DNA of 64,000 nt from Curtobacterium sp. VKM Ac-1395 (GCF_015350975.1 NZ_JADKRX010000011.1:907-64906), one strand, 5' to 3'; positions 38,232-46,464 are shown, counted from the stretch's first letter. Numbers and translations are program-made. The notes: generated from the letters alone by a model not told the origin.

Positions 38232-38999
38232 GTGATCTTGAGCGACTCGATCCTCAGCACGGGGTACCCGGAGGTCCTTGATGCAGGTGGCTACAGGATG
38301 ACAGACCTCGACTTTGAATTCGTGGGCGTGACCGTCCCAGTAGCGATTGACTGCCACAGCCAGCGAGTGCCCCTTGGTATGACGGCTCCGCAGTACCAAC
38401 AGTTCTTGCAGACGCTCGAAGTAGCGTTGAGTGCGGATGGCTTGGACGACGCCGATGTGCGGCTACAGGGGAGCGCTGGGCAATTCTTCTCCAGCCCGGC
38501 GAAGCGTCTTCCCAAGGACAAGGGTGAACTTCTCAATGTGTTCATGGACGAATTTGGCCGTCGCTGGGAGGCTGAAGAGGGTGACCGCATCTTCGCGGCA
38601 TATAAGAAACAATGGCCGAAGGACTCGCCCGATCAACGCCCGTTCGACTCGCTTTACCGCCTTGGAGTAGCCAAACACCCGAGTGACGTTGACGTCCAGA
38701 TATCAAGCGATGCGGCGCTAGCGGTGGTGCGGACCGATTTGCGCGAGCATGGCGGAGTCGATCCAGGCAGCGTAACCATGGCGGATGTGAAGTACTCGTT
38801 CCTGCAAAAAGCGCTCACCGATTTTCTGTTCCTGTATGTGCAACAGTGGGCCGAAAGGTGGAGGCGACATCTAAATCGCGACGTCAACGTGGTGTTTTTT
38901 GGCCGCAGCGGCCCGCCCAGCAACGGTAAATTGTTCTCTAGCCACTTCAGGGACACGGACTGGATCGTTCGAGCAGCGCCAGAATGGAGCCATCTATGA
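38232..38999 (+). CDS. nucleotidyltransferase-like protein, unassigned defence candidate
   Basis: 255 residues from GTG 38232 (TTG 38238 and ATG 38299 are alternatives). A pol-beta NTase pattern is present but split: LQGSAGQFFSS around residues 78-88, then about 60 residues later KHPSDVDVQIS, a typical metal-binding D-x-D strand. Between them is a charged helical insert (FMDEFGRRWEAEEGDRIFAA). The C-terminus includes FFGRSGPPSNGKLFSSHF. It could be an unusual CD-NTase or minimal NTase. The stop overlaps the next gene (ATGA), so the two form a unit. Confidence 0.6.
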   Translation: MILSDSILSTGYPEVLDAGGYRMTDLDFEFVGVTVPVAIDCHSQRVPLGMTAPQYQQFLQTLEVALSADGLDDADVRLQGSAGQFFSSPAKRLPKDKGELLNVFMDEFGRRWEAEEGDRIFAAYKKQWPKDSPDQRPFDSLYRLGVAKHPSDVDVQISSDAALAVVRTDLREHGGVDPGSVTMADVKYSFLQKALTDFLFLYVQQWAERWRRHLNRDVNVVFFGRSGPPSNGKLFSSHFRDTDWIVRAAPEWSHL

Positions 39000-39751
39000 A
39001 CCCCGCATTCAGGCCTCATCAAGCGATGCGGCACACGCATACGAGCGCTTCAGCTTCGCAGCCAAGTGCGGCAACGATCGCGAAGCTGCTCACAGATCGG
39101 TCGCTCCGGATTCCTGAGTCTGAAATTCCCGCGCTATCACGCCACGTGCGCAAGATCTCCCACCTGGTCCGAAACGAGAGCCACGCCAGTCGAAAAGAGG
39201 TCGCTCGACTCCTTGAATCCGACGACCTTGCTCAACGGTTATTTCAAGACCTTGCTCCAGGCCTTAGGAATCGCGGTCAAGAATTGCAAGTCCGCCGCCC
39301 CGTGAATGCTCGACGCTCGTTCAAGGCTCGAGCAGACCGTACGGTGACGGTGCAACTCGTCTTCGTTCCAAGCCAACGCGCGATTGTCAAGCGAGACGGT
39401 GGCGAAAGGTTGGTGAAGCGCGAGTCTGACGTACGTGGGCCGAAAAAAAACGCGATTCATGCCGACGTGCTCGGCACGTTCTCTGCCGAGAGTCTCGACG
39501 AGCTAGAGGCCGGCCTCGCCGCACTCGACCTGCCGGTATATGGGTACAACGATCGCACGCGCGCTGTTCTCGCCTCTCGTAATCTGCGCGAAGCGCCTGC
39601 GTCGCCGGCAATCTTACAGCTGAGTCGCACTCAGGAAGAGAAGCGGTACGAACTCGCGATTCGTTGGCTTGACCCTGAACCGGACATTACTCCGGAAATC
39701 CGCGAGACGATTAGCCGCCTGGTGGGTCCTCACGGCGGGGCCGCCCGGTAG
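38996..39751 (+). CDS. hypothetical partner of NTase-like protein
   Basis: 251 residues from ATG 38996 in the ATGA overlap (ATG 38984 is also in frame). Helical N-terminal half (IAKLLTDRSLRIPESEIPAL, HVRKISHLVRNE), then a basic middle (RRPVNARRSFKARADRTVTV) and a mixed C-terminus. Not recognised. Translational coupling to the NTase-like gene suggests a complex or a substrate/effector relation. The sequence after its stop still looks coding in another frame, so the gene may be truncated. Confidence 0.6.
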   Translation: MNPAFRPHQAMRHTHTSASASQPSAATIAKLLTDRSLRIPESEIPALSRHVRKISHLVRNESHASRKEVARLLESDDLAQRLFQDLAPGLRNRGQELQVRRPVNARRSFKARADRTVTVQLVFVPSQRAIVKRDGGERLVKRESDVRGPKKNAIHADVLGTFSAESLDELEAGLAALDLPVYGYNDRTRAVLASRNLREAPASPAILQLSRTQEEKRYELAIRWLDPEPDITPEIRETISRLVGPHGGAAR

Positions 39752-39930
39752 AGCTTCCCGCGATTCCACAGGCCCTATCTGCAACGGCGCGGGGAGCAGC
39801 CGCAGCTAGACTCAGCACTTGGTACGGCTTCCCTGGCGCCGGGCACACCTGTGACCTCGTCTACAACGGCAATGCGAGCCTCACCCGGTTCGAAATGACG
39901 GCGACTGGACAAATATGCAAACTTACACGT
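39748..39930 (+). pseudogene. possible frameshifted extension or gene remnant
   Basis: A frame without a start codon reads VELPAIPQALSATARGAA and later STWYGFPGAGHTCDLVYNG, then SLTRFEMTATG, with strong GC-ending codons. It begins exactly at the stop of the preceding gene, in a different frame. It could be the real 3' part of that gene after a frameshift, or a relic of another gene. Confidence 0.35.
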
Positions 39931-39996
39931 GGCGGATACTTGAGGAATCGACGGCGGTATCTCTCTCGTAGCCGACTGTCATCACAACCCCACCCG

Positions 39997-40012
39997 GAGT
40001 GTTCGAACACTC
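39997..40012. promoter_or_regulatory. perfect 16-bp palindrome
   Basis: GAGTGTTCGAACACTC, 8-bp arms with no spacer. It resembles a regulator site but has no gene start beside it. The order GTTC-GAAC is the reverse of a LexA box. Confidence 0.4.
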
Positions 40013-40186
40013 GACGTTGGTCGCGTATCTCAGGCTTCCGCCGTGAAGAGGCTTGCTAGGGTGAAGAAAAGTGTGCCCAGTTCGAATGCGCCTGTCGTTT
40101 CCTGTTTCGGAGCGTCCCCGCTTAGCCGCGGTACGGTGGGCGGTCGTCTGAGACGAAGCACGCTACGCGAATGAGGAGATTGCGTC

Positions 40187-40200
40187 TTCGCCTAGGCGAA
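40187..40200. promoter_or_regulatory. perfect 14-bp palindrome
   Basis: TTCGCCTAGGCGAA, about 120 bases after the stop of the minus-strand 554-residue gene. It could be an operator or a small structural element. Confidence 0.35.
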
Positions 40201-40321
40201 AGTGCCCGCCGCGCATGAGGCGAGCAGGATCAAAAGATCAGCGGTTGAGCACAAGAATATTACGCGCAACCCCCATCAGCATCAGTCGTTCACGGTTTAG
40301 GACACCGACTTCCGGCGTTGC

Positions 40322-41986
40322 CTACTTGTCGCTGACGGTCTTGTCGTAGTTGCGGCGACGTTCCGTTGCGCGGTCCAACAGCGTTGGTCCGAAGTCGAAA
40401 GATCGGAACCGCAATCCATGGTCCAACCAGGCGTTCAAATCGTCGTCCGCGTCGGCCTCGTCGGCGTTCAGAATCAGCTTCCGAAACGCTTCCGCGAGCC
40501 GCGGATGGGCTTGCTCTAGGGATGCCGACGTTTCATGTGCCAGCATCGTTGCGACCTCCTCCAGCGCGCGGGCACGGGCAGTGTGGTCCGCGGATGCGGT
40601 TTCGCCTCGCTGCATGCTAGTGAGCAGGTCTCGGGCAGCTTCGTGTCGGGAACGAGCTTGCGTGTGACTGAACTCGCCGAGGGCGCGGTTGAACGCGGAC
40701 AGCCGCCCCCAACCAGCGGCGTCGAGCCACCGGTGCGGTGTTGTCGCGGCTCCGCGGAGTTCCATGGTGGCGGCGCGTTCTGGTTTCAGCCGGTGCGTAC
40801 GTGCTCGAGCAGTGTTCTCCAGCACGGTGCGCATGCAGATCAGCGACTCGTCGACGTCTTGAAGCCACAGCACCCACGACGATTCCAACGCGGAAGCCGC
40901 TGCCTGCAGCGCATCGGTTCGGGTGCTCGGCTCTGATGTCCTGGCGAGCAGTTCCGTCATCTCGGTGATGCAACGGTAGAACAGGATAAGCGCGTCAAGG
41001 GTGACCGGGGAGAACGCGTCCCCGAGCATGCTCTGCTCTTCGCGGAAAGACTGCCTCGCATGATCGATTGCCCGTGCCCACCGCTCCTCGATCGCCATCC
41101 ACGCGAACGTGAGCATGTTGACTGGGTCTTTGCTGCGGTTTGCAACAATCCGTCGATACGTTGCTCCCCAATCGGAAATCGTGTCGGCGAGGTCCGATGT
41201 GACGAAGCTGTAGTCGAGTGGGGGAGCGGTGACCGTCAGGAACTCCGGTGGCGTCGTCGGAGGGAATTGTTCAACTCGAAGTTGGAGGGACCCGTGGCTG
41301 ATCGGGGTGACCGCTGCCGTACTGGCGTGGGCCGTGTCGATTGCGCCCCGCACCTGTCGAAGGGCCATCTCCGCAGCTTGGACGACAAGCTGATGCACCT
41401 CAGCTCGGTCCACAGCGTCGATACTCAAGTTGATAGTGATGGTGCGTCCGGCTCTCGTGATGCTTCGCCCGTGGAGGAGTTCCGAGAGGTCTGCCCATTC
41501 TTGCCCGAAGTCACGACCGTCAACCATCGCTGGGTACACCGACCAAACCCGGCGGAGGAAGTCAGCGTACTCCTCTCCGTCGTCCGGCCAGATGTTCCGG
41601 GTTGAGCTGAGGTTGTAGGTCCACCGTTCGATGAACTGCCGGGCGAGCGCGACAGCGCCGGCCGTGTACCCGAATCGGAGGAACCAACACACTTTGGAGA
41701 ACGTGTCGAGACCTTTTCGCAGTTCCTGCAGCCACGCTGCCTCCTCCGTTGCAGGCGGTGCCCAATGCCACGGAGCACCGAGCGCCTCAAGAATGTCATC
41801 AGCCGCTGCGATCGCTCCTGCGGTCTGCCACGCAAGATCGGGAAGTAGGCCCTCCAACGATGCATGATCGGCGGCGCGGAGTTCGGAGATTTGCTGCAAC
41901 GGCCCGGCGAGGCTGACCGGCTCAACCGAACTCAGCTCCTGTAACCGTGCCAGCAGTTGTCTAGCAGCGGTGCGTTCGTCATCCAC
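40322..41986 (-). CDS. hypothetical 554-residue protein
   Basis: Start GTG 41986 (VDDERTAARQLLARLQELSS) is chosen because a -10 element sits 7 nt before it; the open frame reaches 42037. Mostly helical and soluble, with a Trp-rich helix pair (ICMRTVLENTARARTHRLKP; FLRFGYTAGAVALARQFIER). No nuclease, ATPase or membrane motif was seen. Not recognised; the island context makes a defence or abortive-infection role possible but unproven. Confidence 0.65.
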   Translation of the reverse strand: MDDERTAARQLLARLQELSSVEPVSLAGPLQQISELRAADHASLEGLLPDLAWQTAGAIAAADDILEALGAPWHWAPPATEEAAWLQELRKGLDTFSKVCWFLRFGYTAGAVALARQFIERWTYNLSSTRNIWPDDGEEYADFLRRVWSVYPAMVDGRDFGQEWADLSELLHGRSITRAGRTITINLSIDAVDRAEVHQLVVQAAEMALRQVRGAIDTAHASTAAVTPISHGSLQLRVEQFPPTTPPEFLTVTAPPLDYSFVTSDLADTISDWGATYRRIVANRSKDPVNMLTFAWMAIEERWARAIDHARQSFREEQSMLGDAFSPVTLDALILFYRCITEMTELLARTSEPSTRTDALQAAASALESSWVLWLQDVDESLICMRTVLENTARARTHRLKPERAATMELRGAATTPHRWLDAAGWGRLSAFNRALGEFSHTQARSRHEAARDLLTSMQRGETASADHTARARALEEVATMLAHETSASLEQAHPRLAEAFRKLILNADEADADDDLNAWLDHGLRFRSFDFGPTLLDRATERRRNYDKTVSDK

Positions 41987-42337
41987 GCACGTAACGGTAG
42001 AACAAACCGGTGCAATCGCGCCGACGCGCCACGTCAATAGCGCGAATCCTTTCCACCTGTGACGCAGCCTCCGGGAGACCAGGATTGTCAGAGCTCTCTG
42101 TCACGACTGGCAGTCTGCACGCTGCATGCAACCTGACGCAGCGAGCGTGGCTGCCGCCGGTCGGCCTAGGAAGGTGCTCCGAGGGATGGCGGCGAACTGC
42201 CACCCAGGAGGTGCACATCGGCAAAGTTCGCTCGGCGGGCCTGGATCCGCGAATTGACGAGCTCCCTGTCGGGTCGCCGCTCCTTGACTCCCAATATTCT
42301 GGTATCGCCCTGAGATACTGACGCTCCGCTGCTCCGG
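41987..42337. other. gap upstream of hypothetical gene
   Basis: 351 bases. Open frames exist on both strands (42010-42321 plus, 41979-42380 minus), but neither shows a ribosome binding site, a -10 at the right place or a known pattern, so no gene is called. Confidence 0.4.
41994..41999 (-). promoter_or_regulatory. -10 element of 554-residue gene
   Basis: TACCGT on the minus strand, 7 nt before GTG 41986. Confidence 0.4.
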
Positions 42338-42793
42338 TCAGACCAGCATTGCTTGCCGTGACCGAGGCCGTGGTTCCCACGCGTCAAGCAGGGCAGCTCG
42401 TTCCGAATCGATGTAGCGGAAGCTCTGCGGAGGTTCGATGAGCACCTGGCTGCGGAGCTCGGACAGTGGCATGGGGACTTCCCATCGCACTGGCGAACGG
42501 ACTTGCAGGATTGCCGGCACCGGAACGTCGCCTAGGTAGGCGTCTAGGGATTGCCTGGCGATGGCAATGACGTGGCCGTATGCGTCCCACACATCTGATG
42601 CGTTTGGCCGGTCTGCGGAGTCAAGAGACGCGGTCCCGATGACTGCGCGTTCTGGTGAGCTGGAGTACAGGTAGATCTTCGTGCCGGCGGGCTGGTCGGG
42701 GAACCGGCGTCGAACTTCGGCGGTTTTCGTGCCTGCGAGGATCGCTGCAGCGAATGGGTACGGCCGGGCTCGACTGGGTGATCGAACAAGCAA
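42338..42793 (-). CDS. ASCH-domain protein
   Basis: 151 residues if TTG 42793 is the start; no ATG or GTG is available in frame near the domain. The ASCH pattern is visible: PYPFAAAILAGTKTAEVRRR, then AGTKIYLYSSSP and AVIGTASLD. ASCH domains are PUA-like folds that bind RNA or modified nucleotides, and some act in RNA modification or defence. The unusual start and island position mean the N-terminus could be truncated. Confidence 0.7.
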   Translation of the reverse strand: MLVRSPSRARPYPFAAAILAGTKTAEVRRRFPDQPAGTKIYLYSSSPERAVIGTASLDSADRPNASDVWDAYGHVIAIARQSLDAYLGDVPVPAILQVRSPVRWEVPMPLSELRSQVLIEPPQSFRYIDSERAALLDAWEPRPRSRQAMLV

Positions 42794-42908
42794 CCGGGTA
42801 CGACCACGGGACTCTGCTGCAGGCGCACCGCCTAAACACCCGCGCCCATCGCTAGTACAAGCGGTCAGGCTTTGTCCAAGCCGGTGAGACGAACACGCAT
42901 TACCTCGG

Positions 42909-43127
42909 GTGGAGTTTTCGTGGTGGACGTGGTGTGGGCTCGTGGTCATCCTGCTCGCAGGGTGTGGGCTGATCGGACGTGCCCTCGTCATCGCGGTTCG
43001 CAGGGATGGGATTGGCCGGGCCAGAGCAGAGCGCGGGACCAGTGCCCCTTGGTTCTGGTCGGGAATCGGAGTGTGCGCCGTCGCGGGTTTGCTGCTGATC
43101 CTGTGGGTCATCGCACCCGACAGCTGA
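42909..43127 (+). CDS. small two-helix membrane protein
   Basis: 72 residues from GTG 42909. TM1 at about 7-29 (WCGLVVILLAGCGLIGRALV) and TM2 at about 47-67 (WFWSGIGVCAVAGLLLILWV) with a basic loop between (RRDGIGRARAERG). Positive-inside topology is plausible. Not recognised. Confidence 0.55.
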   Translation: MEFSWWTWCGLVVILLAGCGLIGRALVIAVRRDGIGRARAERGTSAPWFWSGIGVCAVAGLLLILWVIAPDS

Positions 43128-43332
43128 CCGTCGAAACAGCGACTTCTCCAAGAGGCCGAGCCTTCCTCGGAAGCGAATCGCATACCGAAGGCAACCGCGG
43201 CGGGATACTCATCCCATGAGCAAGGCCGCCAAGCGCTCTGACGACGGGCCGCGACGATTCCGGACGCTGCGGCCGAACGCCCTCCGCGACGTCCTTCCAC
43301 GCTGCTTGGTGAGCGCATCAGATCACCTCTGT

Positions 43333-43338
43333 TACCTT
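43333..43338 (+). promoter_or_regulatory. -10 element of 159-residue gene
   Basis: TACCTT, 7 nt before GTG 43346. Confidence 0.45.
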
Positions 43339-43345
43339 CGAGCAC

Positions 43346-43825
43346 GTGGAGCAGCCCGCTTTGATCATCATGAAGACCAACGGGTCTGTCAGCAGCGTCC
43401 TGAACGACACCTTCCGCTCGATCCCCGACCAGATCCGTCGCAGCCTCGGCCTGCTCGACAACGACGACCACTTCGCGTGGCTGATTTTCTCCGCACTGAT
43501 CGACGACGAGACCTGGCGCTCCGGCCCGCAGTCGGTCATCGATGAGTACGGCAACTCCTACCTTCAGGCCGGCGGCACCGCGGAGAAGATGAGCGTCGAA
43601 CTCCGCCGACGTGAGGACGACGGCGAGTACCGCTTCTACATCGTCGGCCGTGACCACGACCTCGCGGAACCGCTCGCGGAGACCATCGACGTGCAGGCTG
43701 CGCACGAGCCTCGGCACCCGTCAGAGCTCTTCACCGCCGACCAGGCAGCGCCGGTGTTCATGCACTACGTCGAACACCAGACGGTCCCCGACGGCTACAC
43801 GCTCCGTCTCATCGCCGACATGTGA
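43346..43825 (+). CDS. hypothetical protein
   Basis: 159 residues, acidic and soluble, with strong GC-ending codons like the core chromosome. Segments include TFRSIPDQIRRSLGLLDNDD and GEYRFYIVGRDHDLAEPLAE. Not recognised. It is followed by a palindrome-family terminator and may mark the right border of the island. Confidence 0.7.
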   Translation: MEQPALIIMKTNGSVSSVLNDTFRSIPDQIRRSLGLLDNDDHFAWLIFSALIDDETWRSGPQSVIDEYGNSYLQAGGTAEKMSVELRRREDDGEYRFYIVGRDHDLAEPLAETIDVQAAHEPRHPSELFTADQAAPVFMHYVEHQTVPDGYTLRLIADM

Positions 43826-43869
43826 CAGGTGGCGGCGCCGCCGCCGTCCGTCCGCGACCCTGCTCCGGA

Positions 43870-43905
43870 CTGGAGGCGCGGTGCCAGCTGGCACCGAGCC
43901 TCCAG
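43870..43905. terminator. palindrome family copy, convergent position
   Basis: 18-bp arms CTGGAGGCGCGGTGCCAG/CTGGCACCGAGCCTCCAG with one G-A mismatch and no loop bases. It lies between the ends of the 159-residue gene and the MarR gene. Confidence 0.8.
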
Positions 43906-43927
43906 GCTGACCAAGTGGGGACCTGGC

Positions 43928-44377
43928 TCAGGCGGACTGCGCCGGGTGGCTGGCGAGCACCTTGCCGAGCAGGCCGATGAGGGCCTTGCGCTCGTCGGGG
44001 GAGAGCGCGGTCAGGAGCTCCGCCTGCACCGCCCGCGCGTGGTCCAGGAGTTCTGACGACCTCGCACGGCCCTCGGTCGTGATGGTGACGACGTTCCGCC
44101 GCCGGTCCTCCGGGTCCGGCTGCCGGCTCGCGAACCCGTCGGTCTCGAGGCGGACGACGATGCCGTTGACGTTGTTCCGGTCGAGACCGAGGATCCGCCC
44201 GATGTCGGCCTGGCTGAGCGGGCCGTTCTCCTCGAGGAGGGACAGGACCGCGAAGTCGGACCGTGCTTCGAGCGGCATCCTCGCGCCTGTCAGACGCGCC
44301 CCGATCGTCGCGACGCGGCCGGCCTGCCAGCTCACCAGGGTTCGGAGTGCCTCGGGCGGCGTCGGCGCTTCATGCAT
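43928..44377 (-). CDS. MarR-family transcriptional regulator
   Basis: 149 residues from ATG 44377. The winged helix-turn-helix reads FAVLSLLEENGPLSQADIGR, LGLDRNNVNGIVVRLETDGF, then the wing DPEDRRRNVVTIT. It is divergent from an SDR-like gene; two GTTGG-N5-CCAAC operators sit in the gap over both promoters, so it probably represses itself and the SDR gene until a ligand binds. Confidence 0.9.
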   Translation of the reverse strand: MHEAPTPPEALRTLVSWQAGRVATIGARLTGARMPLEARSDFAVLSLLEENGPLSQADIGRILGLDRNNVNGIVVRLETDGFASRQPDPEDRRRNVVTITTEGRARSSELLDHARAVQAELLTALSPDERKALIGLLGKVLASHPAQSA

Positions 44378-44383
44378 GGCAGC

Positions 44384-44389
44384 ACGATA
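44384..44389 (-). promoter_or_regulatory. -10 element of MarR gene
   Basis: TATCGT on the minus strand, 6 nt before ATG 44377, with operator 1 just upstream. Confidence 0.5.
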
Positions 44390-44392
44390 CCA

Positions 44393-44407
44393 GTTGGCGC
44401 GACCAAC
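44393..44407. promoter_or_regulatory. MarR operator 1
   Basis: GTTGG-CGCGA-CCAAC, a perfect inverted repeat located in the spacer of the MarR promoter. Confidence 0.72.
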
Positions 44408-44420
44408 GATCGGTGCTACC

Positions 44421-44435
44421 GTTGGCAACACCAAC
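44421..44435. promoter_or_regulatory. MarR operator 2
   Basis: GTTGG-CAACA-CCAAC, same half-sites and spacing as operator 1, centres 28 bp apart. It overlaps a -10-like TACCGT (44417-44422) for the SDR gene. Confidence 0.72.
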
Positions 44436-44460
44436 ATTGGTTTGACCAAGGAGTTCCGCC

Positions 44461-44463
44461 ATG
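44461..44463 (+). promoter_or_regulatory. start codon of SDR gene with strong RBS
   Basis: AAGGAG lies 7-12 bases before this ATG. Unlike its divergent neighbour, this gene has a normal leader and ribosome binding site. Confidence 0.6.
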
Positions 44464-45204
44464 AACGAAGTACCGTCCACCCACGACCTCTCCGGCCGCC
44501 GCGTCCTCGTGCCCGGCGGCACCGGTGGCGTTGGGAAAGGCATCGTCCGCGCGTACATCGACGCGGGCGCCGACGTCGTCGTACCCACCCGGTCTGAGGC
44601 GCGCGGAGTCGAGTTGCGCGCTGCACTCGGCGCCGTCGGGACATCCCCGCTGCTGCACCTGCCGACGCACGACTACACCTCCTTCGCCGGGGCCGAGGCA
44701 CTCGGTCGCGAGATGACCGAGCGGATGGGTGGCATCGACGATGTCATCGTCCCCGTGGGGGGCTGGTGGCAGGGCGGACCGCTGACCGGCATCGCCGAGG
44801 ACGACTGGGCCGCTGCCTTCACGGGACTCGCCACGGTGCACATGGCGGTGGCGCGGGCGATCGTGCCTCGGCTCAGCGGCCTGGGCGCGTACACGGTGAT
44901 CGTCGGTCAGTCAGCCGAGTTCCCGGTGCCCAACAGCGGACTGGTGAGCATGGAGCAGGCCGCGGTGCTCATGATGCAGCGCGTTCTGGCCGCGGAGTCG
45001 CCGGACGAGCGGATCCACGCGCTGGTGCTCGGGCCTGTCCGGACCCGGTTCGTCGAGGGTGACCCCGAGTGGGTCTCCACGGCCGAGGTCGGCGCGGTCG
45101 CCATCGCGCTGTCCCTGGCGACCGGCGTCGGTAGCCGCACCGTGCCGCTCGGGTCGAGTGCCGAAGCCCGTACGACGATCGAAGCCCTCGTGCCCGCGGT
45201 GTGA
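44461..45204 (+). CDS. SDR-fold protein lacking the Tyr-Lys pair
   Basis: 247 residues with the Rossmann start GRRVLVPGGTGGVGKGIVRAY. The catalytic region reads VIVGQSAEFPVPNSG and then SMEQAAVLMM. The usual Y-x-x-x-K positions are Val and Gln, so ordinary SDR catalysis is unlikely. It may bind NAD(P) as a sensor or use another mechanism. Controlled by the MarR operators. Confidence 0.75.
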   Translation: MNEVPSTHDLSGRRVLVPGGTGGVGKGIVRAYIDAGADVVVPTRSEARGVELRAALGAVGTSPLLHLPTHDYTSFAGAEALGREMTERMGGIDDVIVPVGGWWQGGPLTGIAEDDWAAAFTGLATVHMAVARAIVPRLSGLGAYTVIVGQSAEFPVPNSGLVSMEQAAVLMMQRVLAAESPDERIHALVLGPVRTRFVEGDPEWVSTAEVGAVAIALSLATGVGSRTVPLGSSAEARTTIEALVPAV

Positions 45205-45231
45205 CCGCACAGGCCGCGATGGACGTGCCCG

Positions 45232-46452
45232 CTACCGGCTGAGTTCGTCCTCGACGAACGTCGGACGGCCGAGTGTGACCGCCGGGATCCCTGCCGCGAG
45301 CGTGACGGCGAGGAGGAAGAGCAGCGGCAGCGTCCAGCCGCCGCTCGCGTCGTGGAGCAGCCCGACCAGCAGCGGGCCGAGCGCGCCGAGGGCGTACGCG
45401 GTGCCCTGGGCGAAGCCGCTCAACGCCACGGTTCCGCCGTGTGTCCGGGTGCGGACGTTGATGAGCACCAGGCAGACGGGGAACAGGATCGAGCCGCAGC
45501 CGATCAGGAGCACCCAGAGCAGGGTGAGCGGCGCGGGCGCGAGCAGCAGGCCGAGGTATCCGAGTGCGAAGCTCAGGACTCCCGCGGCGATCAGCAAGCC
45601 GACGTTGCGGAGCCGAGGCACGAGCAGGGGAGCGATCAGTGCGCCGGGGACACTGATCACGCCGGTGACAGCGAGGAGCACGCCAGCTTCGGTCGGCGTC
45701 GATCCGGCGACGTCCTGCAGGATCTCCGGCAGCCAGGCGAAGGCCGCGTAGGTGCAGATCGCGCTCGAGGAGAAGAGCGCGGTGATCGACAGTGCGGCGC
45801 GGGATCGCCACAGACGGGTGACGACCTCGGTGGGTGCGGGGCTGACGAGACCGGCGTCTGTGCGGCGGAGTTGGCGCTGCTGTGCGAGGACGATGAGCCA
45901 GGGGACGAGTGCTGCCGCCGAGGAGACTGCCCAGACGGCGAGCGAGGTCCGCCACCCGGCGTACTGCGCGATCGGTGCCGCCAGGGCAGCCGGCACCGCG
46001 GTGCTGACTCCGACGATGCACGCGTAGACCGCGGTCAGCAGGGCCACCCGGTCGGGGAAGTAGCGACGGACGACGGACGGCAGCAGCACGTTGCCGACAC
46101 CGGTGCCGGCGAACGCCAGGATGCTGCCGACCAGCAACATCGCGACGCCCGGTGCCACCGCGCGGACGAGGTGGCCGACGGTGATGAGGGCCAGCGCGAG
46201 GACGATCCCGCCGTCGAGCCCGAGCCGCCGCGCGACGCGTGGTGCCGTGAACCCCGAGGCCGCGAACAGCAGCGGCGGCAGGGTGCCGAGCAGGCCGACG
46301 TCGAGGTTCGAGACGGGGAAGTCGGCCCGGATGTCACCGATGATCGGCGAGACCGCAGCGACTGCTTGGCGAAGGGTGAACGCCACGAGCACGATGCCCA
46401 GCAGCGCGGCCGTGCGACCCGCCCACAGGGGAAGGCGACGGCTCTCGAGCAT
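45232..46452 (-). CDS. MFS transporter, CynX/NimT-like
   Basis: 406 residues with about 12 transmembrane segments. ATLRQAV-like TM1 (VAFTLRQAVAAVSPIIGDIR) and the GLLGTLPPLLFAASG segment are typical of the CynX/NimT group, which moves cyanate or nitroimidazole-type compounds; the substrate is unknown here. ATG 46452 has a -10 element 6 nt upstream. It converges with the SDR gene. Confidence 0.87.
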   Translation of the reverse strand: MLESRRLPLWAGRTAALLGIVLVAFTLRQAVAAVSPIIGDIRADFPVSNLDVGLLGTLPPLLFAASGFTAPRVARRLGLDGGIVLALALITVGHLVRAVAPGVAMLLVGSILAFAGTGVGNVLLPSVVRRYFPDRVALLTAVYACIVGVSTAVPAALAAPIAQYAGWRTSLAVWAVSSAAALVPWLIVLAQQRQLRRTDAGLVSPAPTEVVTRLWRSRAALSITALFSSSAICTYAAFAWLPEILQDVAGSTPTEAGVLLAVTGVISVPGALIAPLLVPRLRNVGLLIAAGVLSFALGYLGLLLAPAPLTLLWVLLIGCGSILFPVCLVLINVRTRTHGGTVALSGFAQGTAYALGALGPLLVGLLHDASGGWTLPLLFLLAVTLAAGIPAVTLGRPTFVEDELSR

Positions 46453-46458
46453 CTGCCG

Positions 46459-46464
46459 AGTCTA
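46459..46464 (-). promoter_or_regulatory. -10 element of CynX-like MFS gene
   Basis: TAGACT on the minus strand, 6 nt before ATG 46452. Confidence 0.5.

Larger units (their letters stand above)
39752..40321. other. gap with two perfect palindromes
   Basis: 570 bases between convergent genes. Besides the possible coding remnant at its left end it holds the palindromes at 39997-40012 and 40187-40200. No complete gene, tRNA or terminator was recognised. Confidence 0.5.

Noticed and set aside
39880-39900. tRNA-like GGTTCGAA T-loop in the gap after the NTase pair
   Set aside because: No acceptor stem, D-arm or anticodon arm fits around it; it lies within a coding-like frame.
39997-40012. LexA (SOS) box
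   Set aside because: The half-site order is GTTC-GAAC, the reverse of the LexA pattern, and no SOS gene is adjacent.
40322-42037. ATG 42037 as start of the 554-residue protein
   Set aside because: GTG 41986 lies at the standard distance from a -10 element; the longer version adds Cys/Val-rich residues with no signal.
42010-42321. Plus-strand frame upstream of the ASCH gene
   Set aside because: No start signal or recognisable pattern; the antisense frame is equally long.
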